DNA of 10,131 nucleotides from WHSP01 sp964424945 (GCA_964424945.1 CAYRLB010000092.1:1-10131); one strand, 5' to 3'; shown: positions 1 to 6,877, counted from the stretch's first letter. A program made the numbers and translations. Notes: a model not told the origin generated them from the sequence alone.

Positions 1-1167
1 GAGGTCGTCGGCTTCCACGACGGGGGGGTGATGCTGATGCCGCTCGGCGAGATGGAGGGGCTCCACCCGGGCAGCAGCGTTCAGCCCCTTGGCCGATCCT
101 TCGGGGTCGATGTCGGGCCGGGGCTGCTTGGACGCGTCCTCAACGGGCTTGGACATCCAATCGATGGCAAGGGCCGAATCGAGGTGGAGGAGCGCCGTCC
201 GCTGCTCACCGATCCTCCCAACCCGCTCGATCGAGCGCTCGTTGAGGAGTCCCTCGAAACGGGGGTCCGCGCGCTCGACGGCGTCCTGACGATGGGGCGC
301 GGGCAGCGAATCGGGATCTTTGCCGGCTCCGGCGTCGGCAAGTCGACCCTGCTCGGGATGGTCGCGCGGAAAGCCGCCGCCGATGTGAATGTCATTGCTT
401 TGCTCGGGGAACGCGGTCGCGAGGTGCGCGACTTCCTCGAGCAGTCCCTCGGTCCTGAGGGCCTCGCACGGTCGGTGGTGATCGTCGCAACCGGTGACCA
501 GGCCGCCCTCATCCGGGCGCGTGGGGCACTCGTGGCCACCGCAATCGCCGAATACTTCAGGGATCAGGGCAAGCAGGTCATGCTGATGGTCGACTCCGTC
601 ACCCGGGTGGCAATGGCGTGGCGTGAAATCGGCCTGGCGGTGGGCGAACCTCCCACGACGAAGGGCTATCCGCCGTCGGTCTTCGCCAATCTTCCGAAGC
701 TTCTTGAACGTGCCGGCAACGCGGCGGTCGGCGGAATCACCGGGATCTACACGGTTCTGGTCGATGGCGACGACTTCAATGAACCCGTCGCCGATGCGGC
801 GCGTTCGATCCTCGACGGGCACCTCGTGCTGACCCGGAAGCTCGCGGCCGCAGGGCACTATCCACCGATCGACGTGCTCGACAGCAAGAGCCGTGTCCGG
901 AACGATGTGATCGATGAGGAGCACAGGCGCGCCGCAGACGATCTGCTGAGGATGGAGGCGGCGTATCGGGAGAAGGAGGACCTCATTCTCGTGGGCGCCT
1001 ACCAGAAGGGGAGCGATCCCACTGTCGATGCGGCGATCGAGCTCAGGCCCAACGTCCTGAAGTTCCTGCAGCAGAGGCCGGACGAGCCATCGGATTTCGC
1101 GGAGATCCGCAGCGAGCTGGCGAACATTTCAGCAAAGATACCGCGGGTTCCCGCGAGGAGATCATAG
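1..1167 (+). CDS. fliI: Flagellar protein export ATPase FliI (5' end outside window)
   Basis: FliI is the cytoplasmic hexameric ATPase of the flagellar type III export apparatus; it works with FliJ (and FliH) to deliver substrates to the export gate. The reading frame is open from base 1, so the N-terminus lies upstream; the 388 visible codons compare with about 440 in the family, so some 50-60 residues are missing. Counting visible residues, the Walker A loop GSGVGKST is at 109-116 (Lys114). The catalytic Glu is in GERGREV (Glu137), 23 residues after the Walker Lys as in Salmonella FliI (K188/E211). Walker B is LMVDS (Asp198). The FliI-typical block PPTTKGYPPSVFANLPKLLE begins near residue 217. 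Sequence and neighbours point to FliI rather than F1-ATPase beta or a virulence T3SS ATPase. The stop codon (1165-1167) directly abuts the fliJ start. Confidence 0.97.
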   Translation, partial: EVVGFHDGGVMLMPLGEMEGLHPGSSVQPLGRSFGVDVGPGLLGRVLNGLGHPIDGKGRIEVEERRPLLTDPPNPLDRALVEESLETGVRALDGVLTMGRGQRIGIFAGSGVGKSTLLGMVARKAAADVNVIALLGERGREVRDFLEQSLGPEGLARSVVIVATGDQAALIRARGALVATAIAEYFRDQGKQVMLMVDSVTRVAMAWREIGLAVGEPPTTKGYPPSVFANLPKLLERAGNAAVGGITGIYTVLVDGDDFNEPVADAARSILDGHLVLTRKLAAAGHYPPIDVLDSKSRVRNDVIDEEHRRAADDLLRMEAAYREKEDLILVGAYQKGSDPTVDAAIELRPNVLKFLQQRPDEPSDFAEIRSELANISAKIPRVPARRS

Positions 1168-1632
1168 ATGACGCCGAGGTTTTCCCTGCAGCGGGTACTG
1201 GAGCTGAGAGAGCGGAAGGAGCAGGCGCTCGCCATTCGCCTCGCCCACGCGAGGTCGAGGGTGGAAGAGGTCCGGGATTTCGCGGCATCCGTTGCGGCGG
1301 AGCGCGATGAAGGCGAGGCGCAGATGCGCGCGGGCGCGGCGGAAGCGTGCCGGGTCGGGACGATCCAGAACGCGAACTACGTTGTCGCGAGGCTCGACGA
1401 ACGGCTCGCAGAGGCCCGGCTGGCCGTACAGACGGTCGAGGCCGAGCTGGACGTCTGTCTCAGCGAATTCACCGCGGCAATGCAGGAGCGGCAGGTTCTC
1501 GACCGGCTGAAGGAGAAGCGGCTGACGGCGGCCTTCGTTGCGGGGAACCGGGCGGAGCAGGCGAAGAATGACGACATCGCTCTCACCCGCTTCCTTCGCC
1601 GCGAAGATTCATCGGTGGGAGGAAGATCGTGA
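1168..1632 (+). CDS. fliJ: Flagellar export protein FliJ
   Basis: The product is 154 residues, close to the family's usual ~147. It is almost entirely charged and helical, with long Arg/Glu/Ala-rich stretches expected to form the antiparallel coiled coil of FliJ. It opens with FSLQRVLELRERKEQ, like the usual FliJ start (F.L..VL.lR...E). By family knowledge FliJ acts in the cytoplasm as the central stalk of the FliI ring and couples the ATPase to the export gate. The ATG start directly follows the fliI TAG, with a GAGGAG ribosome binding site at 1155-1160 (7-nt spacing). The stop overlaps the next start (GTGA at 1629-1632), so translation is probably coupled. Primary sequence conservation in FliJ is weak; the call rests on length, coiled-coil composition and position between fliI and a ylxF-type gene. 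Confidence 0.9.
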   Translation: MTPRFSLQRVLELRERKEQALAIRLAHARSRVEEVRDFAASVAAERDEGEAQMRAGAAEACRVGTIQNANYVVARLDERLAEARLAVQTVEAELDVCLSEFTAAMQERQVLDRLKEKRLTAAFVAGNRAEQAKNDDIALTRFLRREDSSVGGRS

Positions 1633-2189
1633 AGAAGATGATCGTGCCGGTGGTGATCGGGCTCGTCATCGGTCTCGGTGGCTCGATGGCCGCGCGGATG
1701 CTCTTCGCGAAGGAGCCCGCGTCGCTCGAGGAGACCCTCGCCGCCGCGATCGGCGAGGAGGCTGTCGACAGCACCTCGCTTCTCGACACAGAAGCTGCGC
1801 CCCCCGTTATGGCTTCTGCGGACAGCACCGCCCCGGCGGATGCTGCCGAGCCGCTTCACGGCCCCGCGGTCGCCGAAACGACCCATGTATCGGGTCATCC
1901 ATCGGGTTCCGCGCCCTTCGCGGGAGGTGGTGCGGCGGCTCCCTCGAATCCAACATCTGCGGATCTCCCCGAGGGCGCTCTGACCAGCGCCGGGCTGGCG
2001 AAGCTATTCGCCTCGATGCAGGCGAGGGACGCCGCGAAGGTGCTCGAGAAGATGGAGGATTACGAGGTGCAGGTCATTCTCGGTGCACTCGGCAACCGAG
2101 AGGCGGCGGCCATCCTCAGCAGCTTGCCGCCGGAGCGCGCTGCCGGAATCAGCCGCGCGGTCATCCTCGGCGAGCGGGGCGTGCGATGA
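1629..2189 (+). CDS. MotE/YlxF-like membrane-anchored protein with MgtE_N-like domain
   Basis: The protein has 186 residues in three parts: an N-terminal membrane anchor (about 4-24, after MKK), a low-complexity Ala/Pro/Ser/Glu linker (about 28-115) and a C-terminal helical domain (about 119-178). The last part includes LAKLFASMQARDAAKVLEKM and AAAILSSLPPERAAGISRAV. This Ala-x-x-Leu-x-x-Met/Leu helical repeat resembles the MgtE N-terminal domain, which is related to FliG middle-domain folds. Proteins of this design between fliJ and fliK include B. subtilis YlxF and the alphaproteobacterial MotE family. MotE is reported to act as a periplasmic chaperone for the stator-associated protein MotC. 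With a single N-in anchor the C-terminal domain would be outside the inner membrane. The start is GTG at 1629, overlapping the fliJ stop, with a GGGAGGAAG ribosome binding site at 1617-1625. The exact role here is inferred from architecture and position. Confidence 0.8.
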   Translation: MKKMIVPVVIGLVIGLGGSMAARMLFAKEPASLEETLAAAIGEEAVDSTSLLDTEAAPPVMASADSTAPADAAEPLHGPAVAETTHVSGHPSGSAPFAGGGAAAPSNPTSADLPEGALTSAGLAKLFASMQARDAAKVLEKMEDYEVQVILGALGNREAAAILSSLPPERAAGISRAVILGERGVR

Positions 2190-3838
2190 CGGTAATCGCA
2201 TCCTTCACGAGCACGGTCTCCGCTGCTGCGGTCGATCGGCGGGCGGGCCGGGGCGCATCGGCGCCCGATCCGGCTAGCCCGCACTTCGCCTCGGTGCTCG
2301 CGACCATGACGTCGGGCTCGAACCGGGCGCTCCCGGGCCGCGCCAGAGATCTTCGCGCTGCAGACGATGCGCGCGAAGCACGCGCGGTCGAGCGCAAGGA
2401 GGATGAATCCGCCGCGGAACGGGCCCGGGAAAGGGCGGCCGCGGCAACCGCCGAGCCACCTCTTGCCGCATCCAGCGACGCGGCATCGGACGCTTCGCGG
2501 GAGGTCGAGATCTCCGCAGAGGAGCGCAGAAGCGTCGACGAGACGGAGCGGGCGGAAGCAGTAAGCGGTGCATCAGGCACGGTCCCGCCCGCGGATGTGC
2601 GAAGCGTCAACCGCAGCCTCGACAGCGTCGTCCCGGAGCTGAGGAATCGCCTGGACCGGGTCATGTCGAGGATGGAAGCCGAGTTCGGCCATTCAGTAAC
2701 CGTGGTCGAGGCGCATCGGTCGCAGGAGCGACAGGACTTCCTGTACGAACAGGGCCGCAGCCGTCCGGGAGATGTGGTCACCTGGACCCGGAACTCGAAT
2801 CACCTGGGCGGTCGTGCAGTCGACGTGATGATCGACGGCACCTACAACAATGCGCTCGGCTATCAGCGGCTCGCGAAGATTGCGGCGGAAGAGGGACTTC
2901 GGACGCTTGGTGCGAAGGACCCCGGCCACCTGGAGCTGCCGAAGGGCGTCGACGGGGGCGGGCCCGCTCCTCAGCCGGGAGGTGTGGCGCACACCTTTGC
3001 CGCGCTTCCAACGGATCCCGCGCAGTCGATCGATCTGGCAGGCGTCGCGCGAGTGGCAGACGTCGCGCGGGTCGCAGACGTCGCAGCGCTCGCACAGGTG
3101 GCCGACCCCGCCCGCGTCGCACATCCCTCGGCTCTGGCGATGAACGCCGCGGCGGGGGCTGCATCGGTAGCGGCAGCGACGCTTGCCTCGCGTGCCTCGT
3201 CGAGCGGCACGACCGGCGATGGCTCATCCGGCAGGGGGCGGCAGCAGGGCGGCGATTCCCAACTGACATCGGCGATCGAGTCGGAGCTGCTTCGAGCTGA
3301 TCCGGGGCTGGGGCGGGTTCTGGCGCTGAACAGCTCGCTCGAGGCCGCCGGCGGCGTGGGCGGAACCGATGCCGTGCAGCGCGCCGCCCAGATACTCGCG
3401 CTCCGGGATGGCGCAGCTGCGAGCCCCCTGAATCACCTCCTGCTCAGGCTCGACAATGCCGCGGGCGGCGAGGACCGCATCCGCGTCGATCTCCGGGGCG
3501 CCACGGTCGGCACGACGCTGAATATCTCGGACGCCGGGGAGGCCGAGCGTCTCGCCGCACGCATCGGCGAACTGCGGCAGTCGCTGGAGCGGCATGGTCT
3601 GGAAGCGGAGTCCGTTCGGATCCGGACGGCCCCGCTGTCTACGGAGCGCGGCGAGCTGCCCCGTGCGGTGCTCGCCTCCGCGGATCCGGAGTCTGCTCGC
3701 TCCGGTAGCGGCCGTTCGACCCCGGATCCCTCCCAGAGAGAAGGTTGGAAGGAGTCGCACGAACAGCAGCTTCGCCGCGATACCGACGATTCCCGTCATC
3801 GCTCCCCGAGGGAGCAGCCGAATGAGGACAAAGCGTGA
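2186..3838 (+). CDS. fliK: FliK-type hook-length control protein with an embedded M15 zinc peptidase domain
   Basis: The product is 550 residues from the ATG at 2186, which overlaps the previous stop as ATGA. Four parts are visible. Residues 1-140 are charged and low in complexity. Residues ~145-252 match the CwlK/phage endolysin type of peptidase M15: a YRS-like HRSQERQ, LYEQGRSRPGDVVTW, then NSNHLGGRAVDV with His206 and Asp213 as zinc ligands in HxxGxAxD, then DPGHLEL with catalytic Asp245 and zinc ligand His248. Residues ~287-316 hold hexapeptide repeats. Residues ~429-483 (IRVDLRGATVGTTL, then REL/LRQSLERHGLEAESVRI-like helices) resemble the C-terminal Flg_hook domain of FliK. A charged tail of ~67 residues follows. 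FliK is an export substrate that measures the hook and switches export specificity. M15 enzymes of this type cut the L-Ala-D-Glu bond of peptidoglycan. Position directly before flgD supports FliK; the peptidase domain is unusual, and activity is inferred from intact residues. Confidence 0.85.
   Translation: MTVIASFTSTVSAAAVDRRAGRGASAPDPASPHFASVLATMTSGSNRALPGRARDLRAADDAREARAVERKEDESAAERARERAAAATAEPPLAASSDAASDASREVEISAEERRSVDETERAEAVSGASGTVPPADVRSVNRSLDSVVPELRNRLDRVMSRMEAEFGHSVTVVEAHRSQERQDFLYEQGRSRPGDVVTWTRNSNHLGGRAVDVMIDGTYNNALGYQRLAKIAAEEGLRTLGAKDPGHLELPKGVDGGGPAPQPGGVAHTFAALPTDPAQSIDLAGVARVADVARVADVAALAQVADPARVAHPSALAMNAAAGAASVAAATLASRASSSGTTGDGSSGRGRQQGGDSQLTSAIESELLRADPGLGRVLALNSSLEAAGGVGGTDAVQRAAQILALRDGAAASPLNHLLLRLDNAAGGEDRIRVDLRGATVGTTLNISDAGEAERLAARIGELRQSLERHGLEAESVRIRTAPLSTERGELPRAVLASADPESARSGSGRSTPDPSQREGWKESHEQQLRRDTDDSRHRSPREQPNEDKA
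2618..2941 (+). other. M15 (L-Ala-D-Glu peptidase-like) domain inside fliK
   Basis: This segment encodes residues ~145-252 of the FliK-position protein. The full ligand set of the T5 endolysin/CwlK group can be read: His206 and Asp213 in HLGGRAVDV, and Asp245-x-x-His248 in DPGHLEL. The D-x-x-H spacing equals that of the phage T5 endolysin (catalytic Asp130, zinc His133). The preceding Gln/Arg-rich strand (HRSQERQDFLYEQGR) is also typical of the family. No frameshift or stop interrupts it. Domain limits are approximate. Confidence 0.85.
3044..3133 (+). repeat. Degenerate 18-bp tandem repeat (hexapeptide VARVAD-like) in fliK
   Basis: Two near-perfect 18-bp units, GTCGCGCGAGTGGCAGAC (3044-3061) and GTCGCGCGGGTCGCAGAC (3062-3079), are followed by diverged units. 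The encoded hexapeptides are VARVAD, VARVAD, VAALAQ, VADPAR and VAHPSA (residues 287-316), roughly VAx(V/L/P)Ax. They lie in the linker between the peptidase and hook-length domains. In-frame repeats of this size can change copy number by slippage and so change linker length. Confidence 0.75.
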
Positions 3839-4500
3839 TCAACGATATCGGAACGACGGGCGGGGTGACCACTGCGCCGCAACTACCCGTCAACCCCGGC
3901 GGAAAGATGGGGAAGGACGAGTTCCTGAAGCTGCTGGTCGCACAGCTCAAGAACCAGGACCCCATGAACCCGACCAATGGTGAGGATATGGCGGCCCAGC
4001 TCGCCCAGTTCTCGAGCCTGGAGCAGCTCACCAACATCGGGAAGGTGCTCGAGGCGCAGGCGGCATCGCAGGAGGCGCTGATCGGCAGCATCAACGATAC
4101 CACGGCGATGAACATCCTCGGGAAGACGATCCTCGCGGTCGGCGACCAGGTGGAGATCGCCGCGAGTGGCGAAGCGTCCGTTCAGTTCGAAGTCGGGGGA
4201 GCGGGCGGTCTCGCCACCCTGAAGATCCTGGACGACGCCGGGAAGGAAATCGGTTCGCGGGAGCTCGGTTTCGTCACCCCGGGACGCCATGAAATGGAGG
4301 TCGGGAGCGCCGCCGACGGTCTGCCATCGGGCGCATATCGTTACACGATCGATGTGGTCGATACGGCGGGCAAGCGGGTCGCCGCGCAACCCCTGGTCTC
4401 CGCCAAAGTCGATGGCGTCCGGTATGGTGCCAATGGCCCGGTGCTGACGTCCGGCGAGCTGAAGATCCCGTTCGGAACGGTCCTGCAGATCACAAGCTGA
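3835..4500 (+). CDS. flgD: Flagellar hook assembly (cap) protein FlgD
   Basis: The product is 221 residues, the usual FlgD size. The N-terminal signature is very clear: DEFLKLLVAQLKNQDPMNPT (residues 28-47) then MAAQLAQFSSLEQLTNIGKV (52-71). This exported segment is needed for hook capping. MNILGKTILAVGDQ (92-104) leads into the Tudor-like/Ig-like C-terminal half, including the FlgD_ig pattern LKILDDAGKEI...LPSGAYRYTIDVVDTAGKRV (129-182 overall). FlgD is secreted by the flagellar export apparatus and sits at the tip of the growing hook to place FlgE subunits. The start is GTG at 3835 and overlaps the fliK stop (GTGA), the same coupling form as at fliJ/motE-like. The downstream gene encodes its client FlgE. 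Confidence 0.97.
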   Translation: MINDIGTTGGVTTAPQLPVNPGGKMGKDEFLKLLVAQLKNQDPMNPTNGEDMAAQLAQFSSLEQLTNIGKVLEAQAASQEALIGSINDTTAMNILGKTILAVGDQVEIAASGEASVQFEVGGAGGLATLKILDDAGKEIGSRELGFVTPGRHEMEVGSAADGLPSGAYRYTIDVVDTAGKRVAAQPLVSAKVDGVRYGANGPVLTSGELKIPFGTVLQITS

Positions 4501-4550
4501 AGTAGCCCGGCACACAACATCTTTCGAGACTCGACAGAGCTCGTACACCC

Positions 4551-4567
4551 GCCCGGAGCCGCCGGGC
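4551..4567 (+). other. GC-rich hairpin in the flgE leader
   Basis: GCCCGG (4551-4556), loop AGCCG, and CCGGGC (4562-4567) form a 6-bp perfect stem just upstream of the flgE ribosome binding site. No T-run follows, so it does not look like an intrinsic terminator. It could stabilise the 5' end of a processed flgE transcript or simply occur by chance in GC-rich DNA. Confidence 0.4.
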
Positions 4568-4574
4568 ATCCAAC

Positions 4575-4580
4575 AAGGAG
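4575..4580 (+). promoter_or_regulatory. Strong ribosome binding site of flgE
   Basis: AAGGAG lies 9 nt before the ATG at 4590. This decides between the adjacent ATG codons at 4590 and 4593 in favour of the first. It is one of the best Shine-Dalgarno matches in the window and fits a structural protein needed at about 120 copies or more per hook. Confidence 0.8.
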
Positions 4581-4589
4581 TCCAGTTCC

Positions 4590-5864
4590 ATGATGCGTTC
4601 CCTCTCCTCTGGCGTCGCCGGCCTCAAGAACCACCAGGTCCGGATGGATGTGATCGGCAACAACGTTGCGAACGTCAACACCGTCGCCTTCAAGAGCGGC
4701 CGGGTCACCTTCAAGGAAGGCTTCGCGCAGATGCTGCACGGCGCCAGCCGCCCGCAGGAGGGCCAGGGCGGCACCAACGCGCGTCAGGTCGGGCTCGGGA
4801 TGCAGGTCGGCTCGATGGATACCATCTTCAGCCAGGGGAATCTCGAGACGACGGGTGTAATGACGGACCTCGCCATCCAGGGTGACGCCTTCTTCGTTGT
4901 GTCGAACGGTTCGGAAAAGTCGTTCACGCGGGCGGGCAACTTCACCCTGGACGCTGCTGGCCGTCTCGTCAGCGCCACGAACGGGAGTCGGGTGCAGGGG
5001 CGCATGGCGGTGGATGGCGTGCTTCAACATTCGATGAGTGACATCGTCCTTCCGAGCGGGCTTCAGACACGTGCCTCGCAGACCGGATACGTCCGAGCAG
5101 GCGGCAATCTCAACGCATCGGTGGGAGCAGGCGTGGGCTCGACCATCGAGTCGCCGATCACCGTGTACGATTCTCAGGGCAACTTCCATGAGCTGAAGCT
5201 CGTCTTCACCAAGACGGACGCCAACACGTGGGACTGGTCGGTCGACCCGGAATCGCTCGGTCTGGCGGCGGGGGAGATTACGGATAATGACGGAGATGCG
5301 ATGGTCGGCGGTGGCTCGCTCACCTTCAGCGGTGAAACCGGGCTCCTGACCGACCCGGCGGGAAATCCGTCGATCTCATTCACCCCTCCGGGAGGTGGCG
5401 CGGCGATGACGATCGAGATCGACTTCGGGGCCGGGGACGCGAACGGGCTCACCCAGTTCGCCGGTATGACGAGCGCGTCGCTTCTGGAGCAGGATGGCTA
5501 CATGGCCGGCACGCTTCAGAGCTACAGCATCGACAGCACCGGCACGATCATGGGCTCCTTCAGCAATGGCAACTCGATGGTACTCGGGCAGATCGGTCTT
5601 GCCTACTTCAACAACCCGGGTGGCCTTGTCCGCACCGGCGACAACCTCTACAGCATGTCGGCGAACTCCGGCGAGGTGCAGTACTCGTACGCTTCGGAGA
5701 ACACCCGCTCCGCGATCTCCGCAGGGACTCTTGAAATGTCGAACGTCGACCTTACGCAGGAGTTTACCAACATGATCATTGCACAGCGCGGATTCCAGGC
5801 GAATGGGCGGGTCATCACCAGCACCGATGAGATGCTGCAGGAGGTTGTCAATCTCAAGCGGTAA
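4590..5864 (+). CDS. flgE: Flagellar hook protein FlgE
   Basis: FlgE is the subunit of the flagellar hook, secreted through the export gate and polymerised under the FlgD cap. The product is 424 residues, within the family range. The rod/hook N-terminal signature is plain: MMRSLSSGVAGLKNHQVRMD then VIGNNVANVNTVAFKSGRVT (residues 1-40). DLAIQGDAFFVV (93-104) is the typical following strand and SFTRAGNFTLDAAGRLV (111-127) continues it. The middle is the variable surface-exposed D2-type domain, rich in Gly/Ser/Thr/Asp. The C-terminus SNVDLTQEFTNMIIAQRGFQ with ANGRVITSTDEMLQEVVNL (last ~40 residues) is the paired D0 helix. It follows flgD after an 89-nt gap and is followed by a strong terminator, so it ends the first transcription unit. 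Confidence 0.97.
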   Translation: MMRSLSSGVAGLKNHQVRMDVIGNNVANVNTVAFKSGRVTFKEGFAQMLHGASRPQEGQGGTNARQVGLGMQVGSMDTIFSQGNLETTGVMTDLAIQGDAFFVVSNGSEKSFTRAGNFTLDAAGRLVSATNGSRVQGRMAVDGVLQHSMSDIVLPSGLQTRASQTGYVRAGGNLNASVGAGVGSTIESPITVYDSQGNFHELKLVFTKTDANTWDWSVDPESLGLAAGEITDNDGDAMVGGGSLTFSGETGLLTDPAGNPSISFTPPGGGAAMTIEIDFGAGDANGLTQFAGMTSASLLEQDGYMAGTLQSYSIDSTGTIMGSFSNGNSMVLGQIGLAYFNNPGGLVRTGDNLYSMSANSGEVQYSYASENTRSAISAGTLEMSNVDLTQEFTNMIIAQRGFQANGRVITSTDEMLQEVVNLKR

Positions 5865-5906
5865 TCGATAATCGTTCCGCGGATGATTGACTGATCGGCA
5901 GATGCG

Positions 5907-5943
5907 GGGTCGGCTCTTCTCGAAAAGAGCCGGCCCTTTCTAT
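5907..5943 (+). terminator. Intrinsic terminator after flgE
   Basis: GGGTCGGCTCTT (5907-5918) pairs with AAGAGCCGGCCC (5925-5936), giving a 12-bp stem with one G-T pair and a 6-nt loop CTCGAA. TTTCTAT follows at 5937-5943. It begins 43 nt after the flgE stop and should end or reduce transcription before fliL. Confidence 0.85.
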
Positions 5944-5984
5944 CGGTCGCTGGATGAAGGAGCACGACGGATCGCACGAGCAAC

Positions 5985-6012
5985 TCAACCGATCGTCTCT
6001 CGCCTCCGATAC
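5985..6012 (+). promoter_or_regulatory. Possible sigma-28 (FliA)-like promoter for fliL
   Basis: TCCGATAC at 6005-6012 resembles the sigma-28 -10 element GCCGATAA. TCAA at 5985-5988 could be a weak -35 (consensus TAAA) with 16 nt between, against 15 in the enteric consensus. It lies between the flgE terminator and fliL, where a promoter is needed. The -35 match is weak and this organism's sigma specificity is unknown, so this is a candidate only. Confidence 0.3.
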
Positions 6013-6055
6013 TCCTTCCTGAAACGATGTCGATCACCCGTGGAGGGATGTCAGA

Positions 6056-6571
6056 ATGTCGGATGAATTTCAGGGACAGGAAGATGGCCCTGCAGGGTCG
6101 AAGATGCCGGGACGGAAGGTCCTCGTTCTCAGTCTCTCAGTGGGGATGGTGGCTGGAGCGATCCTCGGGTCCTTCATCGTAGGGCCGCTCCTCGCGGACT
6201 CCCCCGAAGCAACCGCAAGTTCGGCTGTGGAGTGCGTCCCGGCCGATGGCGGGAGCAAGGCAAAGGCTCCTGCGGCAGTGCACTCGATCGAGAACATCGT
6301 CATCAACCCTGCGCAGTCGAATGGTACGCGCTTCCTGATGGCGAGCGTAGGGTTCGGGATGACGGATGCGCATGGCGCCGACCTGATGAAGCTGCGCGAC
6401 GCCGAAGTCCGTGACATCGTCGTGCGGGTGCTCGGCTCCCGAAGTGTGGCAGAGCTCTCGGACGTCGCCTCCCGGGACGATATCAAAGCCGAAATGCGTG
6501 AGAAGGTCGGCGCCATTGCGGGAGACAACGCTTTGGTGGATGTGTACTTCTCCCAGTTCGTGATTCAGTAG
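6056..6571 (+). CDS. fliL: Flagellar basal body-associated protein FliL
   Basis: FliL is a single-pass inner membrane protein that surrounds or supports the MotAB stator. The product is 171 residues: a short cytoplasmic N-terminus, one membrane segment (~21-47, VLVLSLSVGMVAGAILGSFI), a linker, and a periplasmic domain from ~75. That domain has the family pattern: IENIVINPAQSNGTRFLMAS (78-97), helical MKLRDAEVRDIVVRVLGSRS (111-130), and the terminal VDVYFSQFVIQ, which matches the usual FliL ending (VYFT.FVIQ). The start at 6056 has a GGAGGG site at 6042-6047 (8-nt spacing). An overlapping ATG at 6048 is out of frame. The gene stands alone between two terminator-like hairpins, which is unusual because fliL normally runs directly into fliM. 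Two TAG stops in tandem end it (6569-6574). Confidence 0.95.
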   Translation: MSDEFQGQEDGPAGSKMPGRKVLVLSLSVGMVAGAILGSFIVGPLLADSPEATASSAVECVPADGGSKAKAPAAVHSIENIVINPAQSNGTRFLMASVGFGMTDAHGADLMKLRDAEVRDIVVRVLGSRSVAELSDVASRDDIKAEMREKVGAIAGDNALVDVYFSQFVIQ

Positions 6572-6572
6572 T

Positions 6573-6592
6573 AGTTCCGCAGGAAGTTCCGC
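6573..6592 (+). repeat. Short direct repeat after fliL
   Basis: AGTTCCGC occurs at 6573-6580 and again at 6585-6592, a 12-bp period directly behind the fliL stop. It could be a small regulatory or duplication trace; at this length chance is also possible. Confidence 0.4.
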
Positions 6593-6600
6593 CTGATCTC

Positions 6601-6640
6601 GAGCCGGCCGCTCCTTCACGGGGTCGGCCGGTTCGTCGTT
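6601..6640 (+). terminator. Probable hairpin terminator after fliL
   Basis: GAGCCGGCCG (6601-6610) pairs with CGGCCGGTTC (6625-6634), a 10-bp stem with one G-T pair. Its 14-nt loop can fold further (TCC with GGG). The following GTCGTT has only a poor T-run, so it is weaker than the terminator behind flgE. It starts 30 nt after the fliL stop. Confidence 0.55.
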
Positions 6641-6792
6641 CGGGCTTGCTCTGCGCGATAATGGCGGCGCGTGCCCCGGCCCCGCTTCGTTGCCATCGAT
6701 CACCCCTCCTCTCAGCCTCGGCACCCCTACCCAGTGCAGCGCTGCCACCGCCCGGCTTCTGCGCCTGCACGGAAAAAACCGCCGCGTAAGTA

Positions 6793-6809
6793 CCGGCAGA
6801 GACTGCCGG
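6793..6809. other. 7-bp perfect hairpin in fliM leader
   Basis: CCGGCAG (6793-6799), loop AGA, CTGCCGG (6803-6809). No T-run follows on the + strand. Read on the - strand, a T6 run (complement of A6 near 6774-6779) lies about 13 nt beyond it, too far for a normal terminator. The function is not known; it may be an RNA structure or a chance palindrome. Confidence 0.4.
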
Positions 6810-6877
6810 CCGGCACCCGCTGCGCCCGCGACAGCCCATCCGGGCATCTTCGCGCGTACCCATGTAAATAGCGTTTC

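Noticed and set aside
1538..2185. Upstream extension of the fliK frame
   Set aside because: The frame is open, but it overlaps fliJ and the MotE-like gene in another phase and its translation is Arg/Gly-rich without family likeness. The ATGA overlap at 2186 is a better start.
4505..4525. Sigma-54-like GGCAC element before flgE
   Set aside because: GGCAC at 4509-4513 has no GC/TTGC partner at the fixed distance.
4341..5189. 282-codon - strand frame opposite flgD/flgE
   Set aside because: It lies wholly antisense to flgD and flgE, with no recognisable domain.
5865..6055. Possible small flbD gene between flgE and fliL
   Set aside because: The gap holds a terminator, and no frame with the FlbD pattern was seen.
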